From Pseudomonadota bacterium (GTDB lineage Bacteria; Pseudomonadota; Gammaproteobacteria; Halothiobacillales; Halothiobacillaceae), in NCBI GenBank assembly GCA_021795795.1, contig JAJYPA010000096.1:1-20336 (forward strand): 20,336 bases of DNA, read 5' to 3'. The translations under genes and the position numbers were made by a program. This document shows positions 8,076 through 15,129 of the stretch, piece after piece (the first letter of the stretch is position 1; each line of letters opens with the position of its first letter). A model generated the notes under the pieces. That model was not told where the DNA came from and did not search any database. It was given only the letters and a program-made list of their open reading frames with translations.

Positions 8076-8570
8076 CTAGCGGTCGACTTGGTCAGCAAAT
8101 CCTCCTCGGATACTGCATGAACTAGTAGTAAGTCTTCCGTACACATAGCCCAGTACAGCGCCATAAACCAAATGCAGCATCCAGGTAGCCACAGGCGCCA
8201 TCATCCCAAATTTCCAACCGAAGATTCCTGCGCCGGCCATAGGCATGACGATAATCATCATCGCGAGCCAGGCGATGGTGCCAAATATCAGTCCTTTGAC
8301 GATTGGGTTCGTTCCAGGCAGGTGCGGGGCAAGTAGTACGAACAATATGCCCCACGCGATAGTACCAATGGTAAAATGCAGCATCCATCCGATCAGCAGG
8401 CTCTGGGGTAATCCCATATAGGTATGGGCCATGGAAGTGAGCATCGCGATGACGTTGAGGTCTGGCATGAGACCCATGACGCTTTTAGCTATCATCAGCA
8501 AAGACAGGGCAATAGTAGCGACAAAGCCCGCTATCATACCTTTTCCTAATGTATTACATTGCGTATTCAT
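8076..8570 (-). CDS. DUF6789-like conserved membrane protein
   Basis: A 164-residue inner-membrane protein of unknown function with four predicted membrane spans (about 12-33, 57-83, 89-113 and 125-146). The text GMIAGFVATIALSLLMIAKSVMGLMPDLNVIAML and the later PMAGAGIFGWKFGMMAPVATW fit the DUF6789 family as I know it. It starts 10 bp after the bufferin-like gene and is surely co-transcribed with it. Its C-terminal pattern GAGIFG...APV...HLxYGxVxGY recurs in the larger membrane protein at 13522-14241, suggesting distant common ancestry. The last 15 residues, after the final span, are polar and probably extramembrane. Confidence 0.72.
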   Translation of the reverse strand: MNTQCNTLGKGMIAGFVATIALSLLMIAKSVMGLMPDLNVIAMLTSMAHTYMGLPQSLLIGWMLHFTIGTIAWGILFVLLAPHLPGTNPIVKGLIFGTIAWLAMMIIVMPMAGAGIFGWKFGMMAPVATWMLHLVYGAVLGYVYGRLTTSSCSIRGGFADQVDR

Positions 8571-8580
8571 GGTGGTGCTC

Positions 8581-8859
8581 CTATTTGTCAGGGAGAGTCA
8601 GGCTGCCGCCGACTACTTTTTGGCAGAGCCCCTTGGGAATCAGCAGAAATGAATATTTACCGCCATTGTGGATGGACTGGCCCGCACAGGAATGGGTGGT
8701 GGCCGCGCAATCATTCATGTGGGCTCTGGCAATGCCGTAGCATTGAACCCATGGTGCGATGCTGGCAAAAGCAGCAGATCCAACGGTTCCCACCATCACC
8801 GACATGCTGCCCGGAATCACGCGCTGAGACAGATGGTGTTTACTATGTATGGGCTTCAT
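8581..8859 (-). CDS. DUF2282 / BufA1-type bufferin metallophore precursor (orphan)
   Basis: A small exported cysteine protein of 92 residues. BufA1 family members are ribosomally made, modified peptides that bind copper in the periplasm. Four cysteines (40, 51, 58, 79) lie in [22 protein letters not shown] and [14 protein letters not shown], which match the DUF2282 pattern closely. The N-terminal hydrophobic stretch (about 17-35) would serve as the export signal, though it is weak and preceded by a long basic, His-containing leader. The ATG at 8859 has AGGA upstream. It heads the minus-strand operon with the DUF6789-like gene. No DUF692 (BufB) or BufC partner, which install the modification in known systems, is in the window. 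Maturation would therefore have to be in trans or absent. Confidence 0.82.
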   Translation of the reverse strand: MKPIHSKHHLSQRVIPGSMSVMVGTVGSAAFASIAPWVQCYGIARAHMNDCAATTHSCAGQSIHNGGKYSFLLIPKGLCQKVVGGSLTLPDK

Positions 8860-9086
8860 GGGTGCGTTCCTAATAGCTTGCGATGTTCATCCTCAACCTG
8901 TTAGTCGTGCCTTGGCCGAAATTCTTACAGACGCACGGCAAAACTTTTGATCAGACGGCCAGACCAAAGGAAATCACGCTAGATCTCTATGCGTTCGCGG
9001 GGGAATCGGACATCCGCTTGTTGGACTGACTGTCAGAAAATCGGGCGAACGACGACAAACTAGTGAGTCCATCTGAGGAAATCGTC
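8860..9086. other. Divergent intergenic region
   Basis: It separates the minus-strand bufferin operon from the plus-strand GC-rich gene block, so it should hold both promoters. The only recognisable signal is the ECF-like motif facing the bufferin gene (8900-8929). On the plus side a short palindrome, CTGAC-T-GTCAG, lies upstream of the 9087 gene. Confidence 0.45.
8900..8929 (-). promoter_or_regulatory. Possible ECF-sigma promoter of the bufferin operon
   Basis: On the minus strand TGTAAG (8929-8924) is followed after 16 bp by CGACTAA(C) (8907-8900), about 40 bp before the bufferin-like start codon. The two-block layout is like promoters read by extracytoplasmic-function sigma factors, and DUF2282 operons are often under such factors. 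A related pair, TGTAAT-N16-CGACTCA, lies upstream of the DUF302 gene at 12789-12817. Confidence 0.4.
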
Positions 9087-9437
9087 ATGAACATCACCTT
9101 GGCAGATAAAAGCCTGAACATCCGCCTCAGCCGAGCGGCGGAACGTGCCCTCGCGCAACGCCAGACCCCGCTGTTGGCGGAAATGGAGTTGTTGTTCTCC
9201 TGCCTGATCCGTAAGCGCGTGCGCTTCGGCGATTTGCAAACAGAGGACGCGACTCTCGCCTCGGATCGGCTCTCCGTGCGTTTCCGCCCGGTGATGACCC
9301 GCGTCTGTGCCGTGGTCGATGTGGGCGACGCACCGCCGCTGGACGACTTTCCCATCGCCAACCCCCGCCCCTACGTGCCGCACTGGCTGGCCATCGACTA
9401 CCGCCATGGCCAGTGGTTGGGCGAATTCGGCTACTGA
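9087..9437 (+). CDS. Hypothetical protein, 116 aa
   Basis: I do not recognise this family. The start at 9087 is chosen for GAGGAAA upstream, rather than a GTG at 9063. The protein has no signal peptide or membrane span. The N-terminal half is basic (LSRAAERALAQRQ, LIRKRVRF), and the C-terminal half has proline-rich turns (PIANPRPYVPHWLAIDYR) and ends in aromatic and glycine residues. One cysteine is present in LLFSCLIRKR. It lies 18 bp before the thioredoxin gene and shares its high GC and codon use, so the two are probably one operon. A role linked to thiol redox is only a guess from this position. Confidence 0.7.
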   Translation: MNITLADKSLNIRLSRAAERALAQRQTPLLAEMELLFSCLIRKRVRFGDLQTEDATLASDRLSVRFRPVMTRVCAVVDVGDAPPLDDFPIANPRPYVPHWLAIDYRHGQWLGEFGY

Positions 9438-9455
9438 GTCGTGAAGGAGCACACC

Positions 9456-9848
9456 ATGCACAGGCTGGTCTACACACTGGTAGGTTTTATTGTTCTCTTT
9501 TTCCTGATGCTGCTTCTCGCGTTGCGCCGCGCCCGCCGAAACGAAGGCAAGGCCGCGCCCGATACCGCCGCCGTGGACGGCGCGGCCCATGCCGACCGCC
9601 GCCGTGTCTATTACTTTTTCGCCACCCATTGCGGCCCCTGCCGGGCCATGACGCCCGTGGTGGACCGCCTGCGCGAAACCCACCGCAACCTGATCAAGAT
9701 CGATGTCGCCGAAGCGCCGGATCTGGCGCGCGGCTTCGGCATCGCCGCCACGCCCAGCTTCGTGCTCGTGGAGGACGGCGCCATCCGTCAGGTCAAATTG
9801 GGCGGGCAAAGTGAGAAACAACTGTTGCAACTGATTCAGGGCGACTGA
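9456..9848 (+). CDS. Membrane-anchored thioredoxin-family protein
   Basis: A 130-residue thiol-disulfide protein. Residues 4-23 form one membrane span (LVYTLVGFIVLFFLMLLLAL), followed by a basic stretch (RRARR) and an Ala/Asp-rich linker to about 48. The thioredoxin domain follows, with the active site CGPC at Cys59-Cys62 and the cis-proline at Pro100 in IAATPSFVLVEDG. The basic residues just after the span suggest the domain may face the cytosol under the positive-inside rule, although such proteins are often periplasmic; topology is uncertain. The start at 9456 has AAGGAG 6 bp upstream. The next gene begins 1 bp after its stop. Confidence 0.85.
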   Translation: MHRLVYTLVGFIVLFFLMLLLALRRARRNEGKAAPDTAAVDGAAHADRRRVYYFFATHCGPCRAMTPVVDRLRETHRNLIKIDVAEAPDLARGFGIAATPSFVLVEDGAIRQVKLGGQSEKQLLQLIQGD

Positions 9849-9849
9849 C

Positions 9850-10500
9850 GTGAGCGTTTTCGAGACGGAACCTGCCGGCGCCCCGCATGAGCTCGTGCGC
9901 TGGACCCACCGGGATGCGTTGCAGACCCGCCTGTTGGCCAAAGCCGGAAACCGCCGGTTCGCCTACGCGGTGGGCACGGACGTCCCCGCCGTGCCGCTGT
10001 CGCCCGCCGCGCTGCAAGCGCTGCTGGAGGGAATCGACGCCTTGTTGTATCGGGACCATGACGAGGCCTACTTGGGCATCGTCTATGTGGACGACCTGGG
10101 TGCTACTTGCGGCAGCATCGGCTACAAGGTGCTGGTGGGCGGGGTTGCGCGATCGCTTCATGGCGGCTTGAACCGCCCATTTGAAGGGTGGGTGAGCAAT
10201 CGGTCGAAAAAATTGTCAGGAATTCCCGCCGTCGCCGACCAACTGACAGCGGTACGAATCAACACCCGCACCTACCATGAGGAGACCGACATGAAAACCA
10301 CACGCAAGCCGACCCCCGCGCCGAACGGACCCAGTACCGGCGCCAGCAGCGAACCCCCGTCGTCCACCGACGAGTTCCAGGCGCAAGTCGCCGAGGCGGC
10401 CTATTTCCTGGCCGAACGACGCGGCTTCTCGCCCGGCTTCGAGATGGAGGACTGGCTGGCGGCCGAGGCGCAAGCGCGGGCCCGGTTGGAGAACGCCTGA
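9850..10500 (+). CDS. Unknown protein frame reading through into DUF2934; probable frameshift
   Basis: An open frame of 216 codons from a GTG at 9850. The first 97 or so residues look like a real soluble protein (ALQTRLLAKAGNRRFAYAVG, LLEGIDALLYRDHDEAYLG, IVYVDDLGATCGSIGYKVLV), which I cannot assign. From about 10145 the text becomes unlike a protein until a separate DUF2934 gene with its own ribosome site at 10291. In the next frame the G-rich run at 10137-10144 leads to GLRDRFMAA and a stop at 10171, which reads as a natural C-terminus. The simplest view is a one-base frameshift in that G run, real or a sequencing error, which fuses two normally separate genes. The GTG start directly follows the thioredoxin stop, suggesting translational coupling. 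Confidence 0.5.
   Translation: MSVFETEPAGAPHELVRWTHRDALQTRLLAKAGNRRFAYAVGTDVPAVPLSPAALQALLEGIDALLYRDHDEAYLGIVYVDDLGATCGSIGYKVLVGGVARSLHGGLNRPFEGWVSNRSKKLSGIPAVADQLTAVRINTRTYHEETDMKTTRKPTPAPNGPSTGASSEPPSSTDEFQAQVAEAAYFLAERRGFSPGFEMEDWLAAEAQARARLENA
10291..10500 (+). CDS. DUF2934 family small protein
   Basis: A 69-residue protein. The N-terminal third is a disordered, Pro/Ser/Thr-rich tail (TRKPTPAPNGPSTGASSEPP). The rest carries the DUF2934 pattern: QVAEAAYFLAERRGFSPG then FEMEDWLAAEAQARARLENA, predicted as two helices. The family is widespread and has no established function. The ATG at 10291 has GAGGAGA about 7 bp upstream, which supports independent translation even though the frame is open upstream to 9850. 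It lies 65 bp before the debranching enzyme gene. Small DUF2934 proteins often sit beside glycogen or trehalose genes, but what they do there is unknown. Confidence 0.75.
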   Translation: MKTTRKPTPAPNGPSTGASSEPPSSTDEFQAQVAEAAYFLAERRGFSPGFEMEDWLAAEAQARARLENA

Positions 10501-10512
10501 CGCCACGTGGCG
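10501..10512. repeat. 12-bp perfect palindrome CGCCACGTGGCG
   Basis: A perfect dyad begins the base after the DUF2934 stop codon. It could be an operator-like site or part of an RNA fold with the hairpin that follows. It has no U-tract. Confidence 0.5.
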
Positions 10513-10526
10513 ACTTCGTCCCGCGC

Positions 10527-10551
10527 GAGCATGGGCCGCGCGGCCATGCTC
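10527..10551 (+). promoter_or_regulatory. Strong hairpin just upstream of the debranching-enzyme ribosome site
   Basis: GAGCATGG and CCATGCTC form a perfect 8-bp stem around a GC-rich loop that can partly pair with itself. It ends 3 bp before AGGAG (10555-10559) of the gene starting at 10566. With no run of T it is not an ordinary intrinsic terminator. It could mark an RNA processing site, stabilise the downstream message or influence ribosome access. Confidence 0.45.
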
Positions 10552-10565
10552 CTTAGGAGAACGGT

Positions 10566-12611
10566 ATGGAACAGGCACTCCCGCAACTCATTCATTTTGG
10601 CCGCGAGGTCTGCAACAACCTGGAGCAGGCCGAGCGCCGGGAATGGTGGCTCGCCAACAGCCTCGGCGGCTACGCCTCGGGCACCGTGGCGGGCACGCTC
10701 ACCCGGCGTTATCACGGCCTGCTGGTGGCGCCGCTCAGCCCCCCGCTGGGCCGCGCGCTGGTGTTTGCCAAGGCCGATGCGATCCTGGATCTAGGCGACA
10801 GACGGATTCCGCTGCACACGAACCGCTGGGCGGATGGCGCCATCGAGCCGCGCGGCTATCTGCATCTGGAATCCTTTCACCTGGATGGCCGCCTGCCGGT
10901 ATGGCGCTACGCCATCGGCGAGGTGCGTCTGGAGGCGCGGGTCTGGCTGGAGATGGGCGCCAACACCGTCTATCTCGCCTGGCGTCTGCTGTCGCGCCAT
11001 GCCGACGATGCCCTGCCGCGCCTTTCGGTGCGGCTGCTGGTCAACGCCCGCGACCACCATGGGCAGAGCGCGGCGGGCGCGTTCGATCCCTTGATCGAAG
11101 CCAGCCGGAATGAACTGAGCGTGGTCCTGCCCCAAGGTGTGCCCCTGCGTTTTCGCAGCCGCTGCGGCCGCTTCACGGCGGACAAGACCTGGATAGAGCG
11201 CTTCGACCTGCCCGTGGAGCGGGCGCGCGGTCTGCCCGACCAGGACAACCATCTGTGCGCGGGCGAGGTGGACCTGCCGCTTTATTCCGGTGAATGGGTG
11301 GGCTTGGTCGCCTCCCTCGAGACCGACCCATCGCCCTACTTCGGCGAGGCCCTGCGCCGGCGCCAATTTCATGATGCCAGCCTGTTGCGCCAGGCCAAGG
11401 TGCAATCTTCCTGTCTGGCGGATGCCCCGGCCTGGATCAATCAACTGGTGCTGACCGCCTGCGCCTTCCTGACCGAGCGGCCCATGCCGGACGGCGCGCG
11501 CGGCACTTCGGTCATCGCCGGCTATCCCTGGTTCGGCGACTGGGGCCGCGACACCTTCATCGCCCTGGCGGGCCTCACGTTGCCCACCCATCGCCATGGC
11601 GAGGCGCGCCGGATACTGGAGAGCTGGGCGGCTTACCTCGACGCCGGTCTGCTGCCCAACCACTTTCCCGAAAACGGTGCGCTGCCCGAGTACAACTCGG
11701 CCGATGCTGCACTCTGGTACATCGAGGCCTGGCGCGCCTATGTGGCCGCCAGCCACGATCACGCCGCTCTGGCACGCCATTACCACGCCTTGGCCGACAT
11801 CCTTGGCCACTACGCGCGCGGTACCCGCCACGGCATTGCGATGGACCCCGCCGATGGCCTGATCCGCGCCGGCACGGTCGACAGCCAGTTGACCTGGATG
11901 GATGCACGGGTGGAAGGGCGCCCGGTCACGCCGCGCATGGGCAAGCCGGTAGAACTGAACGCTCTCTGGTTCAACGCCCTCATGATCCTGGTGGATTTCG
12001 CCCGCCTGCTGGGCGAAGAGCCTGAACCATTCACCAGCCTGGCCGAGCAGGCGAAGCAGGGTTTCAGTCGCTTCGTGCGCGCCGATGGCGCGGGCCTTTA
12101 CGATGTCTTGGACGGCCCGTCGGGTGATGACCCCAGCGTTCGCCCCAACCAGGTTTTCGCAGTATCGCTGCCTCACTCCCCGCTCGATGCCGAAGTCCAG
12201 GCCGCCGTGACGCGCGTGGTGGGCGCCCGGCTCGCCGCCTCCTACGGCCTGCGCACCCTGGACCCTTCGGACCCCGCCTACCGGCCCCGCTACGAAGGCG
12301 ACGTGCCGAGCCGCGACGCGGCCTATCACCAGGGCCCGGTTTGGGCCTGGCTGCTGCCCCATTACGCCCTCGCCGTGTTCCGCGTCAGCGGCGATGCGGC
12401 CCAGGCCCAATCGCTTCTGGAACCTCTGGGCGACCATCTGGCCGATGCCGGCCTGGGCACGGTGAGCGAACTGTTCGACGCCGAACCGCCCCACACCCCG
12501 CGCGGCGCACCAGTGCAAGCGTGGTCGGTGGCCTGCGCGCTGCAGGCGTGGTGCCAACTGGAACAAGCCAGGAAAGGCCATGCACATGAATCCGACAGCC
12601 ATGACCACTGA
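10566..12611 (+). CDS. Glycogen debranching enzyme (amylo-alpha-1,6-glucosidase, GH133 type)
   Basis: A 681-residue cytosolic enzyme that hydrolyses alpha-1,6 branch points of glycogen-like glucan. The N-terminal domain (about 1-260, GDE_N-like) starts EWWLANSLGGYASGTVAG...RRYHGLLVA, a clear family signature. The C-terminal (alpha/alpha)6 barrel has IAGYPWFGDWGRDTFIAL (GDWGRDTF at 324-331), LPNHFPENG, LWYIEAWRAY, TWMDARVEGRPVTPRMGKPVELNALW and AYHQGPVWAWLLPHYA. All are conserved blocks of bacterial amylo-alpha-1,6-glucosidases, and it looks complete. The tail is His/Asp-rich (HAHESDSHDH). The start has TTAGGAG 6 bp upstream. It would work with the GH15 glucoamylase downstream and feed glucose to the glucokinase operon. 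GC content is much higher than in the genes to its right. Confidence 0.92.
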   Translation: MEQALPQLIHFGREVCNNLEQAERREWWLANSLGGYASGTVAGTLTRRYHGLLVAPLSPPLGRALVFAKADAILDLGDRRIPLHTNRWADGAIEPRGYLHLESFHLDGRLPVWRYAIGEVRLEARVWLEMGANTVYLAWRLLSRHADDALPRLSVRLLVNARDHHGQSAAGAFDPLIEASRNELSVVLPQGVPLRFRSRCGRFTADKTWIERFDLPVERARGLPDQDNHLCAGEVDLPLYSGEWVGLVASLETDPSPYFGEALRRRQFHDASLLRQAKVQSSCLADAPAWINQLVLTACAFLTERPMPDGARGTSVIAGYPWFGDWGRDTFIALAGLTLPTHRHGEARRILESWAAYLDAGLLPNHFPENGALPEYNSADAALWYIEAWRAYVAASHDHAALARHYHALADILGHYARGTRHGIAMDPADGLIRAGTVDSQLTWMDARVEGRPVTPRMGKPVELNALWFNALMILVDFARLLGEEPEPFTSLAEQAKQGFSRFVRADGAGLYDVLDGPSGDDPSVRPNQVFAVSLPHSPLDAEVQAAVTRVVGARLAASYGLRTLDPSDPAYRPRYEGDVPSRDAAYHQGPVWAWLLPHYALAVFRVSGDAAQAQSLLEPLGDHLADAGLGTVSELFDAEPPHTPRGAPVQAWSVACALQAWCQLEQARKGHAHESDSHDH

Positions 12612-12933
12612 CCGCCGTGCTCTAAAGCCGCACTACTGGGGCAACGAAACCTGGCTGCAATCAATAGCCGAGTCATCTCGGGAGGTTTTACCCTCAGCGA
12701 GCGCAAAGGGAGGCACGGTCCACTGCGATCCGCCGCCCTGGTCAGGCCATGGTTCGCAGCCCTCTCCTTCGGAGAACCCACGTGCATTTGTAATATTTTC
12801 GCTTCTGATGCGACTCATATACAGAGCGGCTTGATGCAAGGGCGCGGATTTGGTTGTTACCGACGCGCAAGACTTGAACGCATCAAGCATCTCTTCAGCG
12901 ATTATTAGCTTTTACTTCAAAAGGAGAACCACG
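12612..12933. other. Intergenic region, 322 bp
   Basis: GC content drops from left to right across this stretch. An 85-codon frame overlaps the 3' end of the debranching gene (12580-12834) and includes ALKPHYWGNETWLQSI, which could be the decayed start of a lost downstream gene, but nothing else supports it. The right half holds the ECF-like motif for the DUF302 gene. No terminator with a U-tract was found after the debranching gene. Confidence 0.4.
12789..12817 (+). promoter_or_regulatory. Possible ECF-sigma promoter of the DUF302 gene
   Basis: TGTAAT (12789-12794) is followed after 16 bp by CGACTCA (12811-12817). Composition and spacing match the motif facing the bufferin operon at 8900-8929, with two differences. 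It lies about 115 bp before the DUF302 start codon, leaving a long leader. Confidence 0.33.
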
Positions 12934-13467
12934 ATGAACACTTCGATTGCGCAGAAATCCATATCGGAAAATCCCACGAACAGGAATGCAATGGGCATAG
13001 CGCATTTCCTGACATCCCGTCGGTCAGCCTTGGCGACCGTGCTCGCGGCAGGCACGCTCTTGGCCAGTACGGTGGCGTTTGCAGGCGGCAGCAATTTTGT
13101 GAAGATCGAATCGACCCATTCCTTCCCAGCCACCATCAGCGCGCTCAAGACATCCGTCACGAGCAACAAGATGATGGTGATGGGACAGATCAATCAGGGC
13201 CGGGTGCTATCGATGACTGGCCTGCATCTTCAGGGCGAGTCCTTTCTGGTAGGGAGTCCGGTCATGGGCAAGAAGGCCTTTGGCATGGATCCCGCCGCCG
13301 GAGTAGTGTTACCAGCGCGGGTTTATGTTTGGGAACAAGGTGGCAAGACCTACATTGGTTATATCAAGCCTTCCTTTGTTCTGAACGAGGTATCACCCGG
13401 ATTCGCGATGATGGCCAATATGCTCGACCAGAAGCTGGCGATGGTTGCAGAAGGCGCAGCGAAGTAA
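12934..13467 (+). CDS. Secreted DUF302 domain protein
   Basis: A 177-residue exported protein. The signal peptide spans about 28-50 (SRRSALATVLAAGTLLASTVAFA), preceded by a long polar leader. The mature part begins GGSNFVKIESTHSF and contains the DUF302 pattern: periodic T..FPATISALKTSVTSNKMMVMGQINQG, then PVMGKKAFGMDP, VLPARVYVWEQGGKTYIGYIKPS and a C-terminal helix MANMLDQKLAMVAEG. DUF302 has an established fold but no agreed function; it is common in sulfur and iron oxidisers. The start at 12934 has AAAAGGAGA about 6 bp upstream, ruling out the longer frame from 12850. A terminator hairpin follows directly, so it is mainly its own transcript. Confidence 0.82.
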   Translation: MNTSIAQKSISENPTNRNAMGIAHFLTSRRSALATVLAAGTLLASTVAFAGGSNFVKIESTHSFPATISALKTSVTSNKMMVMGQINQGRVLSMTGLHLQGESFLVGSPVMGKKAFGMDPAAGVVLPARVYVWEQGGKTYIGYIKPSFVLNEVSPGFAMMANMLDQKLAMVAEGAAK

Positions 13468-13473
13468 GTATTG

Positions 13474-13502
13474 GGCGTGTGGCTTCGGCCGCACGCCATT
13501 TT
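13474..13502 (+). terminator. Rho-independent terminator with TTCG loop
   Basis: A 10-bp stem (GGCGTGTGGC paired with GCCGCACGCC, one T-G pair) closes a TTCG tetraloop and is followed by ATTTT. It starts 6 bp after the DUF302 stop and ends 19 bp before the next gene. The T-tract is short, so some read-through into the membrane protein gene is likely. Confidence 0.7.
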
Positions 13503-13521
13503 GACAATCGAGGGGGTCGCC

Positions 13522-14241
13522 ATGACAACAAAATCCTACACCGTATCTTATGCTGAGTTTGGAGCCACACTGATTGCGCTGGCCGCAGCCTCCGTTTCCC
13601 CCCTGGCTTTTGTCGTAGCCGCAACGGGTTACATGAGCATGCACACTCTGGGTTTAGTAGCCATCGCTCCCGCAGTCTTCATCTGGTTGGCCATTGCCGC
13701 CATTTCCCGCCTATCCGGCTGGCACAATCTAGCATCTGCGATCCGTCTGTCCATTTTAGCTGGGGTCGCTAGCGTCGTCGCTATGGAAGTGGTGCGCATG
13801 ATTGGCTTCCGCGTCTTCCATGGTATGCCCGGATCATTGCCCATGTTGCTCGGCGTGCTTCTGACTAACCATTTTATGGAGGGACCCAACTGGTGGACCG
13901 ACATCGTCGGCTGGGCAGACCATTTCTGGAATGGCATCGGCTTTGTCTTTACCTACTTCATCGTATTCGGTCGCCAGCGCTGGTGGGTAGCCATTCCCTA
14001 CGTCTTGGGCATTGCGACGATATTCATGCTGAGTCCAGTAATGAACATCCTGGGTGCTGGTATTTTTGGCCAGGATTTCGCTCCGGTCAAGTTTCCACTT
14101 ACGGTATACGCTGCGCACCTAGCTTATGGTATCGTCTTTGGCTATATTGGACAACGCTCCGCATTTACTCCGGTCAATATATTTCACCACATTGCAGTAT
14201 TGATTAGGCGTTCAAAAGGCGCAGAAATAGCACCTTCATAG
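13522..14241 (+). CDS. Polytopic inner-membrane protein of unknown function
   Basis: A 239-residue protein with about six predicted membrane spans (roughly 14-34, 38-60, 70-90, 135-150, 155-177 and 188-209). It also has a central loop GPNWWTDIVGWADHFWNG rich in Trp, His and Asp that could bind a metal or cofactor. I do not recognise the family with confidence. The pattern GAGIFGQDFAPVKF...AHLAYGIVFGYIG resembles the end of the DUF6789-like protein at 8076-8570. The ATG at 13522 has GAGGGGG upstream; a TTG start at 13471 would run through the terminator hairpin and is rejected. It probably depends on read-through from the DUF302 transcript or on a promoter not seen. Confidence 0.75.
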   Translation: MTTKSYTVSYAEFGATLIALAAASVSPLAFVVAATGYMSMHTLGLVAIAPAVFIWLAIAAISRLSGWHNLASAIRLSILAGVASVVAMEVVRMIGFRVFHGMPGSLPMLLGVLLTNHFMEGPNWWTDIVGWADHFWNGIGFVFTYFIVFGRQRWWVAIPYVLGIATIFMLSPVMNILGAGIFGQDFAPVKFPLTVYAAHLAYGIVFGYIGQRSAFTPVNIFHHIAVLIRRSKGAEIAPS

Positions 14242-14387
14242 AAATACCGCCAGGCCAATATCCAGCGATCAGATCTAGGCTTCTGAACATTAAGTAGATG
14301 TTTGCCATTGAACTGCACAGGATACTCTGAAACTGGTACAGAAGATCAATACTGAATTGCGATCGTTATAATACAGGAGAAAGCTAT

Positions 14388-15056
14388 ATGAACGAAACAA
14401 CCTCTCCGCCTATATCACTGGCGGCACAGTTACACCAAGCCAAAGCGGATTTTCTCTCCACGGTACCGGTGGAGATTCAGGAGGCGCTTGTGGCGGCAAG
14501 TGCTCCGTTGATGCAAGCGCATCTGGAGCAATACGCATTGTCCGTGGGCAACTTGGCTCCCGATTTTTGTCTGCCCAACGTGGCTGGCGAATCCGTGTGT
14601 CTGCGCGATATCCTCGCAAAGGGCCCCGTCGTCCTCAGTTTTTATCGGGGCGGTTGGTGCCCGTATTGCAACCTCGAGCTCCATGCCCTGCAGCAGAGTT
14701 ATGCAGAAATGTCTGCGTTGGGTGCGACGTTGGTGGCCATTTCTCCGCAACTTCCCGATCGCTCCCGGGCGGTTGCAGAGGAGGGTCGGCTTTCGTTCGA
14801 GGTTTTATCGGACGTGGGCGACGTCGTCGCCCGGGAATTTGGATTGGTCTACAGCGTTCCCGAGGCAATACGCCCCATCTACCAGCAATGGGGCATTGAT
14901 CTGCCCGCTTGGAATGGCGATGACTCGTGGGAATTGCCGATGCCGGCGACCTTTGTGCTGGACTCCGTGGGCACGGTGCGGGGAGCCTTCGTCCAGATGG
15001 ATTACACTCAGCGTATGGAACCTGCGGACATTATCGCTATATTGCGCACATTGTGA
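14388..15056 (+). CDS. Peroxiredoxin-like protein (AhpC/TSA family)
   Basis: A 222-residue thiol peroxidase-like protein. An N-terminal helical region (10-50) precedes the thioredoxin fold, which starts at GNLAPDFCLPNVAGESV. The active site is FYRGGWCPYCNLEL (85-98), with Cys91 as likely peroxidatic residue and Cys94 making a CxxC pair, as in the peroxiredoxin-like subgroup rather than classical AhpC. PMPATFVLDSVGTVRGAFVQMDY forms the C-terminal strands. No signal peptide, so cytosolic. The ATG at 14388 has AGGAG 8 bp upstream. It would reduce peroxides or organic hydroperoxides, fitting the stress-related genes around it. Confidence 0.87.
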   Translation: MNETTSPPISLAAQLHQAKADFLSTVPVEIQEALVAASAPLMQAHLEQYALSVGNLAPDFCLPNVAGESVCLRDILAKGPVVLSFYRGGWCPYCNLELHALQQSYAEMSALGATLVAISPQLPDRSRAVAEEGRLSFEVLSDVGDVVAREFGLVYSVPEAIRPIYQQWGIDLPAWNGDDSWELPMPATFVLDSVGTVRGAFVQMDYTQRMEPADIIAILRTL

Positions 15057-15129
15057 AAGGTGCTGCGACAGTTATTTTTATAACCATTCATACGGATAGC
15101 CATCCATCCGCTCAAAAACCGGGGTACTC

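Noticed and set aside
10791..12608. 605-codon open frame on the minus strand opposite the debranching enzyme
   Set aside because: It is an antisense shadow of a high-GC gene; the plus-strand frame has clear family motifs and a ribosome site, and the minus frame has no recognisable domain.
13471..13521. Extended TTG start for the membrane protein gene
   Set aside because: This stretch is the terminator hairpin of the DUF302 gene, and the ATG at 13522 has its own ribosome site.
14367..14372. TATAAT upstream of the peroxiredoxin-like gene as a -10 box
   Set aside because: No -35 box at suitable spacing, and transcription would begin within the ribosome site, leaving no usable leader.
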